A DNA stretch of 64,000 nucleotides from Cunninghamia lanceolata (Eukaryota; Streptophyta; Pinopsida; Cupressales; Cupressaceae), in contig BSBN01000333.1 in NCBI GenBank assembly GCA_027924645.1, forward strand, positions 10,551,399 to 10,615,398, given 5' to 3'. Of the stretch, positions 1-9,925 are shown piece after piece. Numbering within the stretch: the stretch's first letter is position 1; each line of letters begins with the position of its first letter. Both the position numbers and the translations under genes were made by a program. The notes below the pieces were generated by a model. That model did no database searches, was not told the DNA's origin, and saw nothing but the letters and a program-made list of their open reading frames with translations.

Positions 1-312
1 ATCCAAAGAAGATCACAATCAAGGCATATGATGAAGAAGAAAGAACATCTAAAGGCATTGTTGTCTTACCAATAAGAATTGGACTAGTAGAGAAAGATGT
101 GGTTTGTCGAGTCCTTGACATGGAGCTATCCTACAATATTCTCCTTGGCTAACCTTGGATACATGCGATGAAAGTCGTACCATCCACCTATCATCAATGC
201 ATAAAGTTTCCATACAATAGCCAAGAGATTACTAACCAAGGTGATCCCGATCCATTTCAGTACTGCAATACCATCAAACCAAAGCCTAAAGTTGTCATAC
301 CTACCAACTAAG
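1..312 (+). pseudogene. Tat-lineage Ty3/gypsy aspartic protease, C-terminal part (decayed)
   Basis: Reading frame 3 from base 3 gives the C-terminal half of a retroviral-type aspartic protease, the enzyme that cleaves the gag-pol polyprotein. The motif ELSYNILLG, then a stop, then PWIHAM, is the usual LGRPWIHAM motif of plant Tat elements with one codon lost to a stop. STYHQCIKFPY follows, also typical of this clade. The catalytic D-S-G lies before the window. The frame closes at about 312. The same element continues at 313-2014 and again after 44130. The Tat assignment is an inference from these motifs together with the dual RNase H found downstream. Confidence 0.72.
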
Positions 313-1650
313 CAACCTCATCCTCTATAGCTAGTGTTGAGCCAAGCTCAATACCTTCTACATCAAAAATTGTTGAACTAAAATTCAAGATCAAGGACAA
401 AGGTGTGGGACATTGAACAAATCTTTTGTCTTGCAGAATTACCCTTATCATCCAAGTCTTATGGCAAACCATCTATATCAAAACAATGGTCATTGAAGAC
501 TCCTAAAGGTCCTTTTATCAAATGGGGTAGTCTATCAGAAGAAAGTGAAGAGAAAGATGTCTTTCAATGGCTATACAAAGAAGAAGATAGTGAATCCAAG
601 CCACAAGATCAACAACCCCAATTACAAATTGAACATTATGGCCCAAGTTTCACTATCTTGTAAAGAATGGGATATGATGGTCCCAGTCCCATAGGCTTGA
701 GAAAAGAAGGTATTATAGAACCCATACAGCCTTCTTCCTTATCGGCCCGAGACACTACAGGGCTAGGGTATAAAGGAAAAGACTCAGAAAAGGCTACTAC
801 CAACTTAGTCAAGTAGATTCACAAATTGCAAGAAGGAAGTGGGACGGACTCAAATGAATGGGAATGGGATAGTCTTTTTGAGCTATCTTGTGAAGACAAG
901 GGCATTGATGTAGTCCAAACATCTAGCTCTATAAACACATAGCAAGAGGGACAAAGTTTGAGGTCTAGACTTCTAGAGTTAGATTCGCATAATGTCGAGA
1001 GTGAGTCTCATGAGGAAGGTCGGATGTCCCACTTAATAGATAATACTAAGGAGAGTACTATTTTAGACCTTGTACATACCCCCACAGACCAAGACAACTA
1101 TTCTGTCCTAACCATCATTTACCTTCAGTTAGACCAACTGAATGATCCTCTTCCATTAGTACATCCTAAACTTATAGATTGGGAACTACAAGAGGCCCCT
1201 GTACTTGATACCTTTCAAAATGACGATGCTATTATTGACTATCTAGAACTAAGAGATCATCTACCCTTGGGAGATCATATATATGGCTTCACTATAGAAC
1301 TCAATAACGTGGCTTATTTTAGAGAGATTGCCAAGCCTTTTAGTCGCAAAAAAGTAAAAATAAAAAATAGATCTAATGGTGAAAACTGCTCTATGACAGT
1401 ATTAGATCATGAAAAAGACAAAATAAAGGATGAATATAATGGAGAAAACCTCTTTGAGGTGCCAAAGGATAAAAGGCTTGACACTCTCCCCAACCCTACA
1501 CATCAGGAGAGGTCATCAGTTTTGATAGAACCAGCAAAACCTGTCAACATTGGTACATAAGATAATCCAAAGATAATCCATCTAGCATAATCTTTATCTA
1601 AGCAAGGAAAGATAGAATTCATCAAATTCTCCAAATAGAGGTAGATTAAT
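313..1650 (+). pseudogene. Protease-RT linker of the decayed Tat element
   Basis: This stretch lies between the protease remnant and RT. It has open segments at 403-663 and 958-1560 broken by stops. The translations are rich in Asp, Glu and Ser and have no domain I recognise, as expected for the long acidic linker that Tat-type polyproteins carry here. I do not claim a separate gene. The 200-codon segment at 958-1560 is the best preserved piece. Confidence 0.5.
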
Positions 1651-2014
1651 TTTGCTTGGTCCTATGCAGATATGCCTGGGCTTGATTCAGATCTCATAAT
1701 GCATCACTTATCAGTAGCTCTCGGAGCTAAACTAGTGAAACAAAAACTAAGAAAGATGCATCCGCATATAGCACTGTTAGTAAAAGAAGAATTGAAAAAG
1801 TTGTTAGATGTCAGGTTTATCAGATCAATCGACTATCCAGAATGGATTTCCAATATTGTTCCTATCTCAAAACTAGATAAAAGGATCAAACTATGCGATG
1901 ATTTCAAGGATTTGAATAAAGCTTTCCCCAAAGATGACTTTCCTTTGCCTAATATTGACATCATTGTGGATTTGAGTGTGGGGCATACTATGTTGTCTTT
2001 AATGGATGGATTTT
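1651..2014 (+). pseudogene. Tat-lineage reverse transcriptase, N-terminal part, split by copia-1
   Basis: The ORF opens with FAWSYADMPGLD, the usual start of RT in Tat and Athila elements. HPHIALLVKEELKKLL and a fingers/palm stretch (DFKDLNKAFPKDDFPLPNID) follow, ending in LMDGF at the copia-1 insertion. The domain resumes after the duplicated ATTTT at 44131 with SYNQIKIAPEDQ, so both halves belong to one RT. Odd changes such as ISKLDKRIKLCDD, where VRKKNGKIRVCVD is usual, show long decay. RT copies the element RNA into DNA. Confidence 0.85.
2010..2014. repeat. Target-site duplication, left copy (ATTTT) of copia-1
   Basis: ATTTT directly precedes the TG of the 5' LTR and recurs at 44126-44130 just after the CA of the 3' LTR. 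A 5-bp duplication is standard for Ty1/copia integrase. It lies inside the Gly-Phe-Ser codons of the Tat RT, so the pre-insertion reading frame is continuous across the site. Confidence 0.93.
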
Positions 2015-2267
2015 TGTTGGTAATTAAGGTGTCTCAACCTTAGTAATTTCCTAGCATTGACTTTTTTACTATGTCTTAATTTTCTTGTTTACCATGCTCT
2101 ATCATCTAGTAAATATGACATGGTGAGTTATCAATTACTGGGAGGTGACATGGAAGGTGACAAGGATGTATTTTTGTCCTCACATGAGGATGTAGGAATT
2201 CTACCTTGGGATAGGACATTTGTGACATGTGTTGGCTATTTGTAAGGTGTGTAAGTCCTTATGACAT

Positions 2268-2330
2268 ATTCCTATGACATATGACGAATTCCTATGACAT
2301 ATGATAGATTCCTATGACAAACTATGACGC
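2268..2330 (+). repeat. Short direct repeats (ATTCCTATGACA...) in the copia-1 5' LTR
   Basis: Three near-copies of a unit around ATTCCTATGACATATGA lie in a row in this LTR. The same place in the 3' LTR (about 43422-43445) has a single copy. The expansion or contraction therefore happened after insertion and accounts for most of the LTR length difference. Confidence 0.75.
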
Positions 2331-2646
2331 GTAAGGACTAGATTCTATGAAAGGTTGGACAAGTGTTGTAAAGCATCTTTGCATGGAGAAAAGGTCAAAG
2401 TTGGACATCCAAGGAAGGATAATGACAATTTGTAAGAGCATAAACTAAATATAGTCATTTATGACGATTCTCTTACAGATGTAAGTCTTGTAAGAATGAT
2501 AGATTCTTATTATACCTGTAAGAGGTTGTAAGGCATCTTTCCTTGATGTAGACAAGTGTGTTTGCATGCAAGAGGCATTGGATATTGTGCCATATGGCCT
2601 GTTGGATGCCCAAACTCTAGAAGGTTCCATTATTGCTTCATATCTC

Positions 2647-2655
2647 TATAAAATA
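2647..2655 (+). promoter_or_regulatory. TATA box of the copia-1 5' LTR
   Basis: TATAAAATA sits in a context conserved in both LTRs (the 3' LTR copy is at 43766-43774), about 360 bp before the LTR end. This is a typical U3 promoter position. It would set the start of R about 30 bp downstream. Function is inferred from position and conservation only. Confidence 0.65.
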
Positions 2656-3007
2656 GGTGCTTGGAGTGGAGTGTTGCATAGTTTTTGATAGGTACTGTTA
2701 TGCTGCTAAAATATCTCTAGATACGACCATCGAAGACTCCTGAGAGCTTACATTGCAAGTGTATTGTAAACCATTATAGTTTTGATAATACATTGTGCAG
2801 GTTTTGGAGTGTGGGGTTTTTCTCCCAAAAAGGTTTTCCCCACAGTATATCTTGTGTCTATCTTTTCTATGTGTATGTGTTGCTGCAATATCTATGTTGT
2901 TGTGTTAACATCACTATAACTGTAAAGGTTTAAAAAGAATTTGCATACATCTCTCCTCATTAGATTAGTGTAGGAAGCATTTTTCGCACACCTTGCTTCC
3001 TTTCAGT

Positions 3008-3017
3008 TGGTATCAGA
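3008..3017 (+). other. Primer binding site of copia-1 (initiator Met tRNA)
   Basis: TGGTATCAGA begins two bases after the LTR end and matches the complement of the 3' end of plant initiator tRNA-Met. The next two bases are TC, where GC would extend the match. It primes minus-strand DNA synthesis. Confidence 0.85.
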
Positions 3018-3123
3018 TCTTGATAACCTTTGGTCCTAGTTGTTTTGTAGGGGTTTTTTGAGTTGATCTTAGATGGAGTGGGAGTTTGTGCAGAGTATTC
3101 TATAATCTTGTTGCAGGAAGGAG

Positions 3124-3860
3124 ATGGCAGGCACATCCAGAAGAGTAGAGGTGGAGAAGTTTAGCGAAACCAATTTCGAGTTGTGGAAACTTAAAATGGA
3201 AGACATGCTTGTTGATAGAGACCTATGGGAAAACATTTCTAGTGTAAAACCAGCGGTAATGTCATAAGATGATTGGGATCTCAAGGATCAGAAAGCTAAG
3301 GGTCTTGTGAGACTATTTTTGGCTAACTCTATCTTGTTAAATGTCCATGAAGAGAAGAATGCAAAAGAATTATGGAAGAAGCTAGGAGATGTTTATCAGG
3401 CCAAATACCTAGTGAACAAGTTATTCCTGAGGAAGTTGTATTCTCTAAGGATGGAGGATGAAAGATCTATGCCAGACCATCTGAATGCCTTTAACATGCT
3501 ATCTGCACAGTTGACATCCGTTGGTGTGAAGATGGAGGAGGAGGATTGATGTATGACCTTGCTTTGTTCTTTTCCAGACTCATGGGACCATCTTGTAATG
3601 GCCATCAGGAGTACCACATCCACTTTTAAGATGGATCAATTTGAAGAAATGTGGAGAAAATCATCTGAGTTAGCAAAAGAGGCTCTTGAGGTTCATGGAA
3701 GACCCAAGGAGAAAGGGAAAATGGACAAGAAAGCTGAGAAGGGTAGGTCCAAATCTCGTGGGAGATCCAAATCTCCTGGAAAGTCTAAGGCTCTATGTTG
3801 AAACTGTGGTAAATCTAGACATCTCTGAAATAAATGTAAAGAGGAGAAGAAGAAAAAGAA
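3124..3860 (+). pseudogene. copia-1 gag (nucleocapsid), with stops
   Basis: The ATG at 3124 opens a gag of the UBN2/DUF4219 type: FSETNFELWKLKMEDML near the start, then LWKKLGDVYQ and LRMEDERSMPDHLNAFNML. Near 3796-3840 there is a CCHC zinc knuckle (C-X2-C-X4-H-X4-C) that binds RNA. It is broken by TGA at two places, one replacing Trp. Other stops are TAA near 3265 and TGA near 3547. A lysine/serine-rich stretch precedes the knuckle. The protein would form the particle shell. The stops look like C-to-T or G-to-A changes of Arg, Trp and Gln codons. Confidence 0.88.
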
Positions 3861-4630
3861 GAAGAATGTCTCAGATTCAGATTCTGACAAGTCACAAGAT
3901 GATGGTGATGCTTTCACCGTAGCCTTGGCCACCCATGCATCTGATGATGTGTGGCTGATTGATTTCGGTGCCTCTTTTCACATGACCTGGCATCGAGACT
4001 GGTTTACAAAGTATGAAGAGTTTGATGGTGGAAGAGTGTACTTTGGTGACGATTCTCATATGAAGATTGTTGGCCGTGGAAGAGTCTCAATCTGATTCCC
4101 TGATGGACGAGTGAAGGGGATCTCTGGGGTTATGCACATCCTAGGCTTAGCACAAAACCTACTCACTGTAAGTAAATTAAATGATGCAAGTGTGCAGGTT
4201 GTCTTCTCTAGCGGAGGATGCAAGATGACTAGAGGTGCTATGGTGCTTGCGAAGAGTACTTGGAGAGGTACTCTATTTCAGTTAGATGCATACACTACAC
4301 AATGCAATAGTGCTTCTATTTGAAAGAAAAGAGCTTCAGTCACTTCATCTTCACCATTGGAACCAGTGGCAAATATATGTATTGCTTCAACTTCTGATGA
4401 TAGTGCATTTTGGGTACCCAAGGGTGCTCATGCCTTAGAAATGAAACTTCCAGCTGAGAAGACAATGTTATGGCATAAGAGACTTGGTCACATTGGTGAG
4501 AAGGGTCTTAGAGCCCTGAAAAATAAAAACCTTGTCGAGGGGTTAAATGATTGTAATCTTGAGTTTGACTTTTGTGAACATTGTATATATGGAAAGCAAA
4601 ACTATGTTTAGTTTTACTCTAGTTCTCATA
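3861..4630 (+). pseudogene. copia-1 protease and integrase N-terminus, cut by the chromovirus
   Basis: The protease site reads WLIDFGASFHMT. The catalytic D-S/T-G triad has become D-F-G, which would be inactive. Stops follow at about 4094 and 4321. The pre-integrase zinc domain (LWHKRLGHIGEKGL, then CEHCIYGKQ) is intact up to about 4600, and the chromovirus LTR begins at 4631. The integrase core resumes at 40586 after the repeated TCATA. Proximity to gag and the order PR-IN are as expected for Ty1/copia. Confidence 0.88.
4626..4630. repeat. Target-site duplication, left copy (TCATA) of the chromovirus array
   Basis: TCATA immediately before TGTGAGGACC is repeated at 40581-40585 right after ...GGCATGACA. 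This single pair flanks the whole 36-kb array. None of the internal LTR-interior junctions carries it. Confidence 0.94.
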
Positions 4631-7127
4631 TGTGAGGACCGCCCTTTCTACTACTATTGTTATGACTATTTACAGTACTGTTATTGTTACTTTCATATTT
4701 GTGGGATAGCAATTCCCGGAATTTGTCAGACTATTTAACTTTATTATGTTTTCGGGAAAACTAATTGGGTGATGTTTGGATAAGTTACTTTTCAGAAAAA
4801 TGAATTAGGGATGATGGAAAAATTGTAATATGATTTTTTTTTATTATGTTAAATTGTACTAAGGCATGAGAATGCATGTGTTATTTATGTTGCTTCGGCT
4901 ATGATGAATTTATGTGGTTACTGATCTTGTAATTGAGTGTGCAGGGACTACTAATCAAACCACAGATTTCGGAGATCAGTCCACACCTTGTTAATTGTTA
5001 TTCCCTGTTAAGCCGATCTGGTTCCACGAAGAACCAAGATCTCTTTGTGTTTGATGTCTTGATGTAATGTGGTCTTTCGTATGGTCGAGTGGGTTAGGTT
5101 ACCCTCATGTATCATTATTTTTATAAGTAAGTGTTGTTAAGAGATTGAATTTGAAATTTCTATTTTTCTTTAAATTATGAGGCCCTTTTTCTTGTGCTTT
5201 ACCTTGACCTGGGGTGTCTTGTTTGGGTTAAAATTGACCCTGGGTTCTACCCCATGGGTCCAGGGGCCCATTTGGCATGGGTAACCCTTGAGTAACCTCC
5301 ATCTAGTCAACTTAACCTTTCCCTGAAGTTAAGTGGCGAAAATTGGAGGTAGGAGGGGACATGATGGGTTGTACCAACACTCAACCCATCCCCTCTACTT
5401 TACCCTAGATAAGAGATGCCATCCATTAGTAAAAGTTACCTCTTCTTTAGTAAGATTCCCCCATGTACTATGGGGACACCCATGTGAAGAAAGGAGAAAG
5501 AGGCATGGGTCACCTGTCTTGTTCCCATTTAACTCTTTTTTTTATTTCTCCCATGAGAAAGTGGAGTCACATGAAAGGATTAAGGAGTCCCCTTGGGAAT
5601 GGAGAGTGACATAAGCCACCTGGACAGTATAGTGATTTTTGGGAAGGGTGAGGAGGTGACAAGTGTCACTTCCCCATTTCTCAAAATTGGAAAGAAAGAG
5701 AATTTTGGGTTATTTATTTTCAAATTTTGGGATGAGAGGGAGTTAGTTGAATTTTGGGGAAACTCTTTCATTTTGGCCTTACCAAAAATAGAGAAGTTAG
5801 TTTGGAAGATAGAGAAGAGAGAGGGAGTTGGTGGCTAAGCTTGGAAGTGAACTCTGTGGACTCTGCAACAACTTCATTCCAGGAGGGCTTGCAAGGTTGG
5901 TCTGAATTTTACCTTTGTTATGGTAGGACTGAAATGTGTATGAAATGTGTGTAACATATGTGTTTAAATTTGTTTCTGTGGGGTTCTTGTCGGGTGTTTG
6001 ACAGAGCGTCTCCCATTTGGGAGAAATGCTCATCAAGTTTGGGGTAGGGGAGGAGAGATCCTCCTCGGGTGCATACCTGTTCCATCTTTTGGGATGTTGA
6101 AAGCCTTGAGGGCATGTATCTGTGACTGTATTTTTGACTTGTGAGTCATATGCAGATTTCTTGTAAAATGTGATCACACTTGGTTGAGACCAAGAGAAAT
6201 TTTATATGAGTTCATTTATCTGTCAGGGTGACACCCTGGAGTCGAGTGTATCCACTCTCCTGCCCCTTATGAAACTCACTGTAGTTGAGTTTCCGTATTG
6301 TGTAAAATAGCCACGGGTGTAGGTGTGCTTTGGGATTGTTGTTGTTTCTGTTGTGAAGTGGAGTGTTTGAGTACCCAGGTGTGAGTATGGTCTCCCTAGC
6401 TCGGGGGTGACCCTCTTGCGGGTCTACGGTAGGGAGGAGAGCTAGACAAGTGGTATTTTCTTCTTTGTTTGTCTTTGATATGCAGGTTTTTCTCTTGGAG
6501 CTTTCTGGTTGGCTATTTATGAAGAAACAGATTATCTTCTTGTCATGAGAATTAGGCCTGGTTTATTTCATAGAAATGAAGAGAGAACACCTCTCTTGTT
6601 ATTGTTGTAAATTACTGATATTCTGGGAGTGAAGGAAATCACCTCCCTGGTCTTGTTATTATTGGACTTTAATTGGTTGTCATAAGTTTTCAGTTGTATA
6701 CGGTTTGGGAGGAGAAAGTTCATATCTGGGAAGTTGGTATTCATGATTGTGAAACTGTAATGTGAATGTGCTTAAATTTTTAAGTTGATGTTTACAACCT
6801 TTGTTCAATAGCAATTTTTGTGTTTCAAGTATTACTGAAAGAAATAAATTCGTTTTTTGCAACTTAATCTGAGTTGTTTACATTTGAAAGTTTGGAATTG
6901 CTTCTTTAGTTGAAATGCTAGTTCCCTTTTAATGTTGAAATGGAAAAGACAGTTTTTAAATATTTGAGCTTTCTCCATAATAATGGATTCTGTTAATTTA
7001 GAAGAATTAGAGGAATTCTAGCATGTAAATATAATCTGTTTGTAAATTTACAAGTCTTATATGTTTATAACAATGGAATAATTTATACTTATACTAAGGG
7101 AAGAGCTATTTATCATTTGGTGAAATT

Positions 7128-7188
<61 letters not shown>

Positions 7189-7424
7189 CTAATTGTTATG
7201 ACAATTCCTATATACTATGTTGATTTGGAGAAAATGCATAGAGTAGTGAATTAAAAAAAAAATTGTCGAAATTGGAATTATACAAAAATAATATTTTTCT
7301 CTAAATACTTTATAAATATATATATAGAGATATATATAAATTTCTCATTTTGAGTAATTATCATTTTAGAAAATAATAGAGAAATTGAAAGTAATTATAA
7401 TTGTTATATATAAAAAAAAAAGGG

Positions 7425-7470
<46 letters not shown>

Positions 7471-7483
7471 TATATAAACATGA

Positions 7484-7515
<32 letters not shown>

Positions 7516-7690
7516 TATTATCGTTGTTATATATATACATATATATATATATATTTATATATGAATATATAAATATATATATATATATATTTGAAGATAT
7601 TTTATTATTGATAATAATCAACGAACGGAGAAAGACTGTCAAAAAAATTAAGCCGCGGGTAACAAATTACACAGTCGTTATTTACTATGG

Positions 7691-7809
7691 GCGGTGGGGA
7701 AGAAAACCCCACCGCAGGTTTTCGTCATATTTGGAGGTGTGGAGTGGGGCGGAGCCCCACCCACACCCCACGTCGTGGGAATGTGGGTGGGGCTCCGCCC
7801 CACTCCACA
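7691..7809. repeat. GC-rich inverted-repeat module in LTR1
   Basis: A perfect 28-bp inverted repeat has arms at 7738-7765 and 7782-7809. Its 16-base loop can fold again (CCCACG-T-CGTGGG). Each arm itself contains GGGGC/GCCCC. A second perfect 9-bp hairpin lies just upstream (7691-7699 with 7707-7715, GCGGTGGGG and its complement). All copies are present in the four LTRs. Confidence 0.93.
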
Positions 7810-7850
7810 TCTCCCCCTCCTCCATACCCTTATGCCTCCCGCGGATTTTG

Positions 7851-7993
7851 GCTGCCGCTCTGCGGCCACCTTAAACCCCCGTCCGCCGCTCTGCGGCCAC
7901 CTTAAACCCCGTCCGCCGCTCTGCGGCCACCTCTGATCCCCGTCCGCCGCTCTGCGGCCACCTCAGATCCCCGTCCGCCGCTTTGCGGCCACC
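7851..7993 (+). repeat. GC-rich 31-bp tandem repeat in LTR1 (5 units)
   Basis: Units are 7851-7870 (partial), 7871-7901, 7902-7931, 7932-7962 and 7963-7993, each ending CTGCGGCCACC or TTGCGGCCACC. The unit core CCGCTCTGCGG is a small inverted repeat (CCGC/GCGG). The spacer alternates between TTAAACCCC and TCTGATCCCC/TCAGATCCCC. It is very rich in CpG. Confidence 0.93.
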
Positions 7994-8221
7994 GCCGCCC
8001 ATGGCCGCCATCTGCTGTGGGTTGAAAGCCATAAAAAAATGTAGGGCTTGGGCCCTAACATATGAATGGGTGATTTGATAAATAAATTCAGTTTATTTTT
8101 ATATAGCTCTATATATAGGCATATATATATATATATTATATATGTCTATGTATATAGCTATATATATAATATAAGAATGATTAGATACATCTGTATATAT
8201 ATATATATATATAGATATATC

Positions 8222-8252
<31 letters not shown>

Positions 8253-8313
8253 GTTTAAGTTGTGGGGAACCAATTTGTTCATTATTGAGATATTTAAATA
8301 AATATATTTTATG

Positions 8314-8348
<35 letters not shown>

Positions 8349-9692
8349 TTATATTTATTGGGCCCTCGTTTAAAAATCGTTAATAACTATGTTTCATGGA
8401 TATGGAAAAAAAAAAATAATATATATATATATATATATAAATAACAATTATATTCTCACAGGAGATGTTATTAAGTTTCGAACACAACTACCAAAGAAGC
8501 TATATTACCATGAACAGAGTTTTATAAAGTGGTGAACCACCTATACCTATAGACAACGTCATACGAGTTACAAACAGTGTATGAATCGTAATTATGAGTA
8601 ACAGTAACAACAGTAATTCTAAACAAGAGAAAATAAAATTATAATGTAAAGAGAGTTTAGGAATATTCAGTGATACTCTGGAAAGAGATTCTCGGAAGTT
8701 TCAACTAAAAAAACATACTAACAATCACCCGGAAAATGAAGAGGAAAATTACACAACTCCTTACTCAAAAAGAACACTGGAAATAAACTTAAGAAGCCAC
8801 CACTGACGATCCTTGTGGCCATATTAATCTCAACTGTAGCAAACAATCTCATATGTAAACCTGTAAGAGGTTCCGAAGAAGGAAAAACCAACATTAGAAA
8901 ACACAGAGGAGAAAATGCGCGACATATCTCACACGGGATAAGAGAACTAAGTTGACGGACCCTTCTGTCAATTGTGCTTAGGTACAAGTTGACTAAGTAT
9001 TTACGGAGAGGAGGAACCTAGATCGGGGAAGATTAGGAGACTGAGTCCAGCGAAATAGTAAACCAGCCTATGTGACCGAGATCATCCTGAAATTAGGTTT
9101 AATATCAACAATAGCTGCAGTAATAACCCTGATTGACGTAAATCACGAAGAAAGGACAGGATGCACATAAAGAAAGTATAGAAAATGAAAGAGAGAGAGA
9201 GACCGAAATATAAACACACTAAATGAACTAAGAGATAGTTAAGGTAAGGGCGATAAAGATATAATCCAACTTAAGAACTTGTGGAAAGGGAAGAGAGGGC
9301 AACCAAACCGCCTTGTTGAAAATGCTAAGTCATAGGATGGGTATGTTTCAGGAAACAAGAGAGGAGACAGACAACCGTGCCTAGCTGAAAAATGACTAAA
9401 TAGGGAGATCACTAGCCGGTTTAGTTGGAACAAGGCGTCGAGGGGAGTGGTTCCTCTATCAGCGAACCACGTGCGTAAATGAGTGCAGCGTAATTCCCAC
9501 TAACGCCGTAAGGCATTTTGCTACCGAACATTGCCGAGGGTGCGATTAAAGGACTTGGGTAATCTCACTCTTGCAATGATGTTAGCAGCATTGTATCGAC
9601 CCTCTTGTTGATCTATATGTTTCCGTTTGCACGCCATTATACTTGTATTCCGTCGATGAGTATAGTGTTTCGCCATGAGAGAACACCGTTGA

Positions 9693-9708
9693 GCATGCGT
9701 ACGCATGC
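9693..9708. repeat. 16-bp perfect palindrome near the LTR 3' end
   Basis: GCATGCGTACGCATGC equals its own reverse complement. It recurs at 19908-19923, 30207-30222 and 40443-40458. It contains two GCATGC sites. Function is unknown; binding by a dimeric factor is only a possibility. Confidence 0.85.
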
Positions 9709-9751
9709 GAAAGGGGTTTTTAGGACGGTGTGAGAAAAGTTTTTCATATCT

Positions 9752-9788
9752 CGTGTCATAACCACATGACAGATGTGGCTATGACACG
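9752..9788. repeat. Stem-loop 42 bp before the LTR1 end
   Basis: CGTGTCATA (9752-9760) pairs with TATGACACG (9780-9788). CCACAT (9762-9767) pairs with ATGTGG (9773-9778) around the loop GACAG, with one A/C mismatch between the two helices. It recurs at 19967-20003, 30266-30302 and 40502-40538. Its place at the LTR end near the primer site suggests a structure in the U5 RNA. This is inference. Confidence 0.8.
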
Positions 9789-9832
9789 TGCGAAGTGAGT
9801 TGTGACCACAAGGAAAATGTGGGCATGACATT

Positions 9833-9845
9833 TGGTATCAGAGCC
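9833..9845 (+). other. Primer binding site, chromovirus unit 1 (initiator Met tRNA)
   Basis: TGGTATCAGAGCC, two bases after the LTR end, is complementary to the 3' end of initiator tRNA-Met. A 13-base exact match is strong for a plant Ty3/gypsy element. Confidence 0.92.
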
Positions 9846-9925
9846 CAGTTTGTAAACACTGGGCGTATTTGGGCACGTTATTATTCCGCAACTTTGGCTA
9901 ATTAGTTTCTACCTTGTTTTGTAGG

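Larger units (their letters stand above)
2015..3005 (+). repeat. copia-1 5' LTR (991 bp)
   Basis: It starts TGTTGGTAATTAAGG and ends CTTGCTTCCTTTCA, followed by the tRNA primer site. It aligns along its length with 43155-44125 (971 bp). This copy carries two extra copies of a roughly 20-bp unit near 2268-2330. It lacks a 19-bp segment that the 3' LTR has near 43205. It supplied the promoter and 5' end of the element RNA. Confidence 0.92.
7131..8440. repeat. AT microsatellite blocks in LTR1
   Basis: Long (AT)n runs lie at 7131-7182 (52 bp), about 7428-7591 and about 8115-8440, on both sides of the GC-rich module at 7691-7993. Run lengths differ between the four LTRs and account for nearly all of the LTR length variation. 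Confidence 0.95.
4631..9830 (+). repeat. Chromovirus LTR1 (5200 bp)
   Basis: It begins TGTGAGGACCGCCC and ends GGGCATGACA (TGT...ACA). It holds AT microsatellites, a GC-rich hairpin module and a 31-bp tandem repeat, but no convincing ORF. Short ORFs in it recur in all four LTRs only because the DNA does. One base differs from the other three LTRs in the stretch I compared (A at 8896, G elsewhere). It would carry the promoter and polyadenylation signals. I could not place the transcription start. Confidence 0.95.

Noticed and set aside
5333..6177. ORFs of 63-126 codons that recur four times at the same LTR place
   Set aside because: They recur only because the LTR is repeated. They overlap on both strands, have no domain, and their preservation follows from LTR identity.
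7851..7993. CRISPR-like array (31-bp repeats)
   Set aside because: The units are contiguous with no unique spacers, the setting is a plant LTR, and no cas gene is present.
7401..8383. ORFs of 60-157 codons rich in Ile and Tyr in the LTRs
   Set aside because: They are translations of (AT)n microsatellites and of the GC hairpin, change with run length between LTRs, and show no protein signature.
9833..9845. tRNA gene fragments at the TGGTATCAGAGCC sites
   Set aside because: Only the 13-base complement of the tRNA 3' end is present, in the position of a primer binding site. There is no tRNA fold.
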